Shown here: piece after piece, positions 25,390-31,156 of the stretch
Layout of the letters: each line of letters begins with the position of its first letter
How positions within the stretch are numbered: position 1 is the stretch's first letter
Source of the DNA: Phycisphaerae bacterium
GTDB taxonomy: Bacteria > Planctomycetota > Phycisphaerae > Sedimentisphaerales > UBA12454
Assembly: GCA_026386845.1 (NCBI GenBank)
Contig: JAPLMW010000091.1
Span: forward strand, 1-32,559
DNA: 32,559 nucleotides
Reading direction: 5' to 3'
Program-made: the position numbers and the translations under genes
The notes under the pieces: generated by a model
The model's input: the letters and a program-made list of their open reading frames with translations, nothing else
The model's database searches: none
What the model was told of the DNA's origin: nothing

Positions 25390-25557
25390 TATAAAAAAAA
25401 TGCGTATGCATTAAAATTATATGCACGTTTTCATATCCTTTGTACCAGAAATGTGTTATGGATTAATAATTTTTCCATTTATTGGAAAATATATTTGTTT
25501 AATTGATTAGTTTTTATCTTTAACCACGAATAAAAACCCGGGAATCGAAAAATAACC

Positions 25558-25578
25558 CCCCGACCACAGGAGTCGGGG
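25558..25578. repeat. CCCCGAC / GTCGGGG stem-loop
   Basis: Perfect 7-bp stem with loop CACAGGA between the divergent XRE cassette and HNH-AP2 gene, followed by GCTAACC. It resembles the GGGGGCTAA repeat arms near 12.3 and 12.97 kb. Confidence 0.55.
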
Positions 25579-25623
25579 CTAACCAGAAAAAACGAAATTT
25601 TTTAAAAAAATGTCGTTTTTCCC

Positions 25624-25651
25624 TTGACTTTTATTAAAAATTTGGTAAAAT
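25624..25651 (+). promoter_or_regulatory. Sigma70-type promoter of the HNH-AP2 gene
   Basis: TTGACT, a 16-base spacer, TAAAAT. It predicts a leader of about 125 bases before GTG 25782. Confidence 0.65.
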
Positions 25652-25781
25652 ACCCACATAGTTAGGCAAAAAGTTAATATTTCACGTAACTCCTTATTCT
25701 GACGTAGAATAAGCGAATAATCGCAATCCAAATTGTTCCATCCCTAAATTCAAATCTGCAATTTTTAGAAGGAGAATTATT

Positions 25782-26420
25782 GTGTCCAAAATCAAAATTA
25801 ATTTTCAAATTTCGTATCCAGCATTCATCGAAAGCATCATCGTTTATTTTCTGCTGCGATATAGAAAAAAACATTACGGGTTTGCTTTTCGGCGCATTAA
25901 ATTGATTACAGGCAAAAAGGTTGATGTAAAGTATCGTTATACTATTGTTGACCCCCAGGATTATCAGAAATTGTATCAGTACCCCTGGCTGCTTTTGGAA
26001 AGCAAAAGCGAAAATTTCTACGCTGTCCGGTGTGATGACAAAACAATTATGCGAATGCACAGAGTTATTATGAACGCCCCGGCAGGGGTAATTGTTGACC
26101 ATAAAGACGGCAACGGCCTGAATAACACCAAACAAAATTTGCGTTTCGCAACGCGTTCTCAAAATAACTGCAATAAGAGGCGATTTAAAAAAGACGCCAC
26201 TTCCAGATATAGAGGGGTCAGCAGGGAAAAAGGCCGCAGAAAATATCGTGCCAATATATGTTTTAAGGGGAACAGTATTTATTTGGGAAGATTTGGTAGT
26301 GAAGAAGAAGCGGCAAGGGCGTATGACGAGGCGGCGAAAAAATATCACGGAGAATTCGCAGTGTTAAACTTCAATGAAGATAACCACGAAGAAGCAAAGA
26401 GAACAGATTGCAGATTATAG
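25782..26420 (+). CDS. HNH endonuclease with AP2 DNA-binding domain (homing-endonuclease-like)
   Basis: 212 residues, GTG start with AGAAGGAG 7 bases upstream. An HNH_3-type nuclease motif lies at about 91-132: MHRVIMN (His93), [14 protein letters not shown] (Asp106-His107, Asn114), [14 protein letters not shown]. An AP2 domain follows at about 143-197: [55 protein letters not shown]2 proteins in bacteria and phages are mostly free-standing homing endonucleases. Here the gene is not inside another gene and has its own promoter, so it may be a relic or domesticated DNA-binding protein. After the AP2 end, the residues [12 protein letters not shown] are encoded by dispersed-repeat DNA that supplies the stop. 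Confidence 0.9.
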   Translation: MSKIKINFQISYPAFIESIIVYFLLRYRKKHYGFAFRRIKLITGKKVDVKYRYTIVDPQDYQKLYQYPWLLLESKSENFYAVRCDDKTIMRMHRVIMNAPAGVIVDHKDGNGLNNTKQNLRFATRSQNNCNKRRFKKDATSRYRGVSREKGRRKYRANICFKGNSIYLGRFGSEEEAARAYDEAAKKYHGEFAVLNFNEDNHEEAKRTDCRL

Positions 26421-26453
26421 ATTGCAGATTTGTGGAATCCGCCATAGGCGGAT
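26404..26453. repeat. AGATTGCAGATT direct repeat plus ATCCGCC-ATA-GGCGGAT hairpin
   Basis: AGATTGCAGATT occurs twice in a row (about 26405-26416 and 26419-26430), with a weaker relative after clpC (ATTATAGATTACAG, about 12131). A perfect 7-bp hairpin follows at 26437-26453. The first AGATTGCAGATTATAG contains the HNH-AP2 stop. Confidence 0.7.
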
Positions 26454-26549
26454 AAATATCGGTAACGTTAAGCTTATAGCGGTTTTTGCTTGCCTAAAGA
26501 GCAAATTCTAAATAGAATCCGGTAATAGTTATATAATGGATTATTGTGT

Positions 26550-28730
26550 ATGGCTAAAAACGGGTCAGGAGAAAATAATAGTGATATATCCGCCGAAGAG
26601 GGGGCGGATAAACTTGTAAGCCGCTGCGGCAGCGAGCCGGGCGCCTTTGCACTGCTTTACGACATATATTACGAAAAAATATTCAGCTACTGCATCGGCA
26701 GAGTCTTCGGGCGGCAAGTCGCGGAAGACCTTACAAGCACCACTTTCAATTCGGCTGCCAAGACGGTATCAGGATTCCGGGGCAAAACAAGAATTGAATT
26801 CGTCAACTGGCTTTATGCAATCGCTACTGTAAAAATAAATGCGTATCTGAAAAAGAAGAAGGCCGCAGAAAAATCCGCGGCGCCGCAGAGGCAGGATTTG
26901 CGGCCGGATACAATTACCTGGCCGATTCTGCACAACGTTATTTTAAGGCTCAAGCCGGAAGAGCAAACCGCCATTGCCCTTCGATTTTTTGAAAATCTGA
27001 CTGTTGACAGAATCGCCGAAATTACAAATTCAAAGCCGAAGGATGTGCGGCTCAGAATCGCGAGGGCTATTGAAAATATAAAAATATTCGGCACAGAAAA
27101 ACAGTTTGAAAATGCCGTAAAAAAACTCGGCATTGACAATACGCCGGATGCCGGCCACAAGGAACGACTTGGTGCGAAAATCCTTGTCTCGTTCAATTCC
27201 GCCGGCGGGGAAAAACATCGGACACCTTTATATTCTTTTGCCGCTGCGATTGTTTTAATAACTGTCGGTCTGCTTGTGTGGTTCGGCAATTCAGGCAGGC
27301 TGCCGACCATACCGCGAGGTATCGTAAAACATCTAAAACGGACGACAGCGGAGGTGAATCTGCCGCCGCAGATAGAAAAATCACGGCTTGAAAAAATCAA
27401 ACAGCTTGCCGCTGAAAAAGACATTGCCGGACTTCTGGAAATCCTCAAAGGCAATGATTTAACCGCGAAACTGCTTGCCGCGAAATTCCTTGCGGAAATT
27501 ACCGATTCCAACACTGCCGATATAATGAAACTTGTTTCTCCGGCAGAAAAACCGACTGCACAAAAGAGCGAACAGCAAAAATCGCTGTTAATAAGAACAA
27601 TAGACAGGAAAACAAAACAGCCGCTTGCCGATGTTTCGCTGCAGATTAGATTTAACGACGAGATAGACACACGTAAAGTTCCCACAGACAGCAATGGACG
27701 ATATTTGCTGGCGCTGCCGGCGGAGCCGTTAAATCAAATACAAGTGCGTGCGGTCATAAAAGGATACGCAGCGATGAAAATGCAGCGGCGCTCAGCGCCG
27801 ATTGTGCCGGAGGAAGTTTTGTTTGAGATGTCGCCGGTCAGGGAAATCGGCGGGCTTGTTATGGATGAGCAGCTTAAGCCGGTGGAAGATGCCGGCGTAA
27901 AAGTGCGGGTTGACACTGACCCGAATTCTGAATTGCCTATGGCTGATATAGACGAAATTTTTAAGACCGATGTCAATGGCATCTGGCGATGCGGCAGCAT
28001 TCCTCAGGATGTCTGTCAAATCCAGGTTTGCGCAATGCACCCTGATTATATTGTGCCGGAAAAATATCAGTCTGCGATTATAGAACAGCTCGAAAACTTA
28101 TCGTTTCTTTCAATTCTCGAAAAGGGTATCACTATTACCGGCGGAGTATTCGATCAAGACAAGAAGCCTTTGCAGGCAACTGTCGGCAGGGGCGCGTATT
28201 ATGAAAAACAGAAATCTGTAAATTGTGATGCCAACGGCGTGTTCAGATTTGACAACATTTCTGCCGGAATGGAAATTTTCACGGCGCAATGCACCGGCGC
28301 CGCTCCGCAGATACAGCGGATTGATGTTGGTCCAAATATGCCGCCGATAGTTTTTAGTCTCGAACCTGCAAAAATAATCCGTGCGCGAGTCGTCGATATT
28401 AACAGTGTGCCGGTAGAAGGTGTCTATGTTAAAGTCTCCTCATGGCAGGGATTCAGCTCGCTGAACTTTGAGGCGGCAACCGATGCAAACGGTTTCTTCC
28501 GATGGACGGATGCACCGGCGGATGAAGTTTTGTTCGAGCTTTACAAGCCGGGCTATATGCGTGTAAGCAAATTCAGCATGACGAGCGAGAACGATTATGT
28601 AATTACGCTCCTGCCGTTAAAAGCCGGGACAGATGGTTTTGAAGGAGCTGAACCTCCGGTTTTTTCTCCCGAACGCGGTACGGCAGAATACAATTCCGCC
28701 CCTGCGCCGGCGCAACAAAAAAGCCCCTGA
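26550..28730 (+). CDS. Membrane-anchored ECF sigma factor-like protein with carboxypeptidase-regulatory-like repeats
   Basis: 726 residues from ATG 26550 (the track uses TTG 26544). Residues about 30-100 form a sigma70 region 2 (FALLYDIYYEKIFSYCIGRV, AEDLTSTTFNSAAKT, FVNWLYAIATVKINAYL). About 125-178 is a sigma region 4 HTH (LRLKPEEQTAIALRFFENLTVDRIAEITN). One transmembrane helix follows at about 229-246 (FAAAIVLITVGLLVWFG). A helical HEAT-like stretch (SRLEKIKQLAAEKDIAGLLEIL) and three or four beta-sandwich repeats of CarboxypepD_reg type make up the rest (LLIRTIDRKTKQPLADVSLQ, GGLVMDEQLKPVEDAGVKV, ITGGVFDQDKKPLQATV, RARVVDINSVPVEGVYVKV). This places a sigma module in the cytoplasm and a large domain in the periplasm in a single chain. 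Planctomycetes are known for ECF factors with C-terminal extensions. A regulated release by proteolysis is conceivable. No strong Shine-Dalgarno is seen. Confidence 0.88.
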   Translation: MAKNGSGENNSDISAEEGADKLVSRCGSEPGAFALLYDIYYEKIFSYCIGRVFGRQVAEDLTSTTFNSAAKTVSGFRGKTRIEFVNWLYAIATVKINAYLKKKKAAEKSAAPQRQDLRPDTITWPILHNVILRLKPEEQTAIALRFFENLTVDRIAEITNSKPKDVRLRIARAIENIKIFGTEKQFENAVKKLGIDNTPDAGHKERLGAKILVSFNSAGGEKHRTPLYSFAAAIVLITVGLLVWFGNSGRLPTIPRGIVKHLKRTTAEVNLPPQIEKSRLEKIKQLAAEKDIAGLLEILKGNDLTAKLLAAKFLAEITDSNTADIMKLVSPAEKPTAQKSEQQKSLLIRTIDRKTKQPLADVSLQIRFNDEIDTRKVPTDSNGRYLLALPAEPLNQIQVRAVIKGYAAMKMQRRSAPIVPEEVLFEMSPVREIGGLVMDEQLKPVEDAGVKVRVDTDPNSELPMADIDEIFKTDVNGIWRCGSIPQDVCQIQVCAMHPDYIVPEKYQSAIIEQLENLSFLSILEKGITITGGVFDQDKKPLQATVGRGAYYEKQKSVNCDANGVFRFDNISAGMEIFTAQCTGAAPQIQRIDVGPNMPPIVFSLEPAKIIRARVVDINSVPVEGVYVKVSSWQGFSSLNFEAATDANGFFRWTDAPADEVLFELYKPGYMRVSKFSMTSENDYVITLLPLKAGTDGFEGAEPPVFSPERGTAEYNSAPAPAQQKSP

Positions 28731-28745
28731 AAAATCTTCAGGGGC
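28723..28745 (-). terminator. Rho-independent terminator overlapping the sigma-like gene's stop
   Basis: 9-bp stem GCCCCTGAA / TTCAGGGGC with loop AAATC. On the minus strand it is followed by TTTTTTG, so it terminates the zinc-ribbon gene. The plus-strand stop codon TGA of the sigma-like gene lies within the stem. Confidence 0.85.
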
Positions 28746-28784
28746 CTGAAGCTCAAATCAACTGAGCAGAAACATTATTCCTTA

Positions 28785-29171
28785 CTATTTGTTTGACTGC
28801 TCATAGGCGCTATAGCCGCATTTCGGACACTTGTCATAGATTGTTATGTCCTTGTAATTCGGCAGAAAAACATTGCCGCACTTCGAACATTTTATAGCAA
28901 TCTGTCCCGACATCTGATTGCATTTGGGGCATTTAAAGGTTCGTATGCCTGCAGCGTCCCCTCCATCCGAAGTTTCTTTCGGTGCAACATCCGACTGTTT
29001 CAACTCGAATATATTGCCGCATTGAGGATTGGTGCATAAGAGCATAACAGAAGCGTTCGGATTCGGACCGCCGGTGCCGGAACGATAAGTTACTATTGTA
29101 ATTACTGCGGCAATCGCTATACAACCGACCGCAATACCAATCGAAATCTTCTTTTTCATTTCGTCATCCAT
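28785..29171 (-). CDS. Membrane-anchored zinc-ribbon protein
   Basis: 128 residues. One N-terminal transmembrane helix (ISIGIAVGCIAIAAVITIVTY) followed by a soluble part with four CxxC-type knuckles: CTNPQCGNIF, FKCPKCNQM, IKCSKCGNVF, DKCPKCGYSAY. These should bind two zinc ions. GGGAG lies 7 bases before the ATG, a promoter is recognisable, and a strong terminator follows. No enzymatic motif. Similar small rubredoxin/zinc-ribbon membrane proteins are common in planctomycetes but uncharacterised. Convergent with the sigma-like gene. Confidence 0.85.
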   Translation of the reverse strand: MDDEMKKKISIGIAVGCIAIAAVITIVTYRSGTGGPNPNASVMLLCTNPQCGNIFELKQSDVAPKETSDGGDAAGIRTFKCPKCNQMSGQIAIKCSKCGNVFLPNYKDITIYDKCPKCGYSAYEQSNK

Positions 29172-29234
29172 ATCTGGACTCCCTAAACAGTTGCTAAAGT
29201 GGGTTTATATCAGTTTTAACTAAACCTGTGCACT

Positions 29235-29263
29235 ATTCTGACCTGCCAGACGCAATAAGTCAA
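29235..29263 (-). promoter_or_regulatory. Candidate promoter of the zinc-ribbon gene
   Basis: Minus strand TTGACT, a 17-base spacer, CAGAAT, about 65 bases upstream of the ATG. The -10 lacks the initial T. Confidence 0.4.
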
Positions 29264-29456
29264 AAATATTCTTTGAATAACCTTTAAATTCTACACATAG
29301 CAGCCCTACAATGTCTATTACAATCAAGATAGTCCGGAAATATATCATCTGAAAACGTTATTCGCCAAACAAAAAAGAACTAAAATTATCGGCATTTATT
29401 TTTATCCAAAACTTTCCTTTTGCATCACTTTAAAAGGTAAATTATATTGACAATTT

Positions 29457-29484
29457 TGCCTATTTTACTAAAATTAACAGTATC
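29457..29484 (+). promoter_or_regulatory. Sigma70-type promoter of the secreted His-tailed protein
   Basis: TTGACA, a 16-base spacer, TAAAAT in the 395-base gap 29172-29566. The leader then contains AGGAGATTTTAA (29495-29506), identical to the sequence just before the HEAT gene start, and a CTGGGG / CCCCAG hairpin followed by GGGGAGG about 19 bases before the ATG, an unusually distant ribosome-binding region. Confidence 0.65.
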
Positions 29485-29566
29485 AGGAGATTTTAAATAC
29501 CAGTCTATGGAAGGGCAGCTTCTGGGGTAAGTTCCCCCAGGGGGAGGTTTTATAGAAAGTTGCAGT

Positions 29567-30817
29567 ATGAAAAAAGCAGCAGCTACAAGAGATACCGTCT
29601 TTCTGCGGTTCGATTTTTGGCTGCGAATCCTGCTGGCAATCGCCGTAAGCTTGCCCAGCGGACAGATAGCGTACGCGCAGAAGCAGCAGCAAAAACTTCT
29701 ACAGCAACAAAGGACAGATTACTTCAAACTTGTTTCCACGGTCGAATATATAGCGCAACAGGATAACGAAAGCAGACAATACCGCCACCAGGCCGAGCCA
29801 TGGTTTATGGTTACCACCATACCCCAAACCAGCGAGCAGACGCATTATCACCTTATAACAAGCGACCTGCAGTTCAAGGATGCAAATGCGCAGCAAAAAT
29901 ATCGAGACGCCGGCGAGATAAATTACGACCTGAACGCCAAAAAATTTATGGCGGGCGTTGACGCGGATTTACTGCATTTGCAGAAAATGAACAACGAAAG
30001 CGTAAAGACCATCGACGGCACAGCTCCAAATGAGGTTGGCAAGACGTGGACGGTCAGATTCAATCTTGGAACGTTCAATCATTACTCACTGCCGAACGAA
30101 CTGAAGTTTACCGTAACATCAATCAAAGTTCCGACAGATAAGCTCGGCGACTTTGTCGCTGTGCGTGCGATATCAGACCCGTTCCTCGTGAAAGCCGCGG
30201 CGCAGACCGAAGGATACGGCTATGTCAAATGCAAGATTGCCTGCGTTTATCTTTTTGACCCGTATTCGGAAATCACAGGCGAGGAAGATATTTATGTCAG
30301 CGCAATGGTTTTTCTGGCAACTACGAAAATGGACGGTATGACCCAGCAGTACCGCTATGAGTTCGGGACATATAAGACGGACGCAAACGCCGCGTCAGCC
30401 GATATGAACGGGCTCGGTTTTGAGCTTGAGGGTTTTGTCAGAGAAATTCAACTGATACCGCAGCCTATCGAGGTTAAAAAGCCGTGCGGCCTGCCGATAT
30501 GGGCACAATCGGAAATTGTAAATGCCGCTCAACTTGCGTCAGCCTGCGCGGCTGTGGCCTGTGAACAAAATATAGTCAATCCGGTTGCGAGTATTTATCT
30601 TGCCGCTGCGAGAGTTTATCAGCTTCAGGATGAATGCAGTCTTATTCCTGCACCGTGTGAAAGAAGCGTCTGCCAGGCACTGAGATATGACGTCGAAGAG
30701 ATTTATCCGATGGATATCTGCGGAAGAAAAGCATTTCCATTGTGGTGGCTGGGCGCGATACCGCTGGCGACAATACATCATAGCCATCATCACGACAAAA
30801 GTCCATATAAGCCGTAA
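29567..30817 (+). CDS. Secreted protein of unknown function with His-rich tail
   Basis: 416 residues. The signal peptide spans roughly 1-37, with hydrophobic core FWLRILLAIAVSLPSG and a likely cleavage after AYA in IAYAQKQQQ. The mature protein starts with a glutamine-rich coiled stretch (QKQQQKLLQQQ) and continues as a mixed beta domain. The last 110 residues contain paired cysteines (CGLPIW, CAAVAC, DECSLIPAPCERSVC, DICGR) that could be disulfide-bonded outside the cytoplasm. The C-terminus is IHHSHHHDKSPYKP, a metal-binding-like histidine cluster. I recognise no family. It is a single transcription unit with its own promoter and terminator. Confidence 0.8.
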   Translation: MKKAAATRDTVFLRFDFWLRILLAIAVSLPSGQIAYAQKQQQKLLQQQRTDYFKLVSTVEYIAQQDNESRQYRHQAEPWFMVTTIPQTSEQTHYHLITSDLQFKDANAQQKYRDAGEINYDLNAKKFMAGVDADLLHLQKMNNESVKTIDGTAPNEVGKTWTVRFNLGTFNHYSLPNELKFTVTSIKVPTDKLGDFVAVRAISDPFLVKAAAQTEGYGYVKCKIACVYLFDPYSEITGEEDIYVSAMVFLATTKMDGMTQQYRYEFGTYKTDANAASADMNGLGFELEGFVREIQLIPQPIEVKKPCGLPIWAQSEIVNAAQLASACAAVACEQNIVNPVASIYLAAARVYQLQDECSLIPAPCERSVCQALRYDVEEIYPMDICGRKAFPLWWLGAIPLATIHHSHHHDKSPYKP

Positions 30818-30923
30818 AATCAGCTTCAAATCGGAAAATTCAGCAAATTTTCTTCAAAATCAAATTGGCACTCCGACAATTTTTTCTATCTGTTGTTGAA
30901 CACTGCAATTATGTTAAACATTA

Positions 30924-30957
30924 GGCAAAATGTTGCAATAAAGCAACATTTTTTGCC
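30924..30957 (+). terminator. Rho-independent terminator after the His-tailed protein
   Basis: Stem AAAATGTTGC / GCAACATTTT with loop AATAAA, followed by further T residues and extended by GGC / GCC. Confidence 0.8.
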
Positions 30958-30983
30958 GGTTTTTAGAACAAAAACGCTGCCGG

Positions 30984-31003
30984 TGACAAGTCAAAATTTG
31001 TCA
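30984..31003 (+). promoter_or_regulatory. TGACAA-N8-TTGTCA dyad upstream of the poly-G promoter
   Basis: A 6-bp inverted repeat centred about 35 bases before the -35 box. The position would suit an activator or repressor; no regulator is known. The gap 30818-31156 also holds the terminator, promoter and G-rich leader. Confidence 0.4.
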
Positions 31004-31028
31004 TTTGTGATGAATGCAAAAAATTCTC

Positions 31029-31059
31029 TTGACACTATGGGGGGGGGGGTAATTATGTA
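31029..31059 (+). promoter_or_regulatory. Promoter with an 11-G homopolymer spacer (candidate phase-variable promoter)
   Basis: A perfect TTGACA (31029-31034) is followed by CTAT, eleven consecutive G (31039-31049) and TAATTATGTA. The best -10 near the correct distance is TATGTA (31054-31059) with a 19-base spacer, longer than optimal; losing two G would give 17. Poly-G spacer tracts are the known basis of phase variation at the Neisseria porA promoter. The -10 match is only moderate. Confidence 0.6.
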
Positions 31060-31071
31060 TATGAGATAACC

Positions 31072-31098
31072 GGGTGGGACGTGTCGGGCTCATCAGGG
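31072..31098 (+). other. G-quadruplex-capable leader
   Basis: GGG-T-GGG-ACGTGTC-GGG-CTCATCA-GGG satisfies the G3N1-7 rule, and three more GGG runs follow before the start codon. ATGAG (31061) can also pair with CTCAT (31090), and AACGC with GCGTT (about 31100-31118), so alternative folds exist. It lies in the predicted 5' untranslated region. Confidence 0.55.
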
Positions 31099-31156
31099 AA
31101 ACGCATTGTACGGGCGTTGGGAACTGGGAAGCTTGTAAAATTAGGAGATTTTAACG

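Noticed and set aside
25674-26348. 224-residue minus ORF opposite HNH-AP2
   Set aside because: The plus-strand HNH and AP2 motifs are unambiguous; the antisense frame shows no domain.
26813-27694. 293-residue minus ORF opposite the sigma-like gene
   Set aside because: Serine/phenylalanine-rich shadow of the coding strand.
29516-29539. Leader peptide MEGQLLG before the His-tailed protein
   Set aside because: Its spacing from AGGAG is about 15 bases, and a 7-codon frame without a regulatory codon pattern is weak evidence.
31061-31150. Known riboswitch in the HEAT gene leader
   Set aside because: GGGAAAC and paired segments first suggested one, but I could not match cyclic-di-GMP, guanidine, THF or Moco cores.
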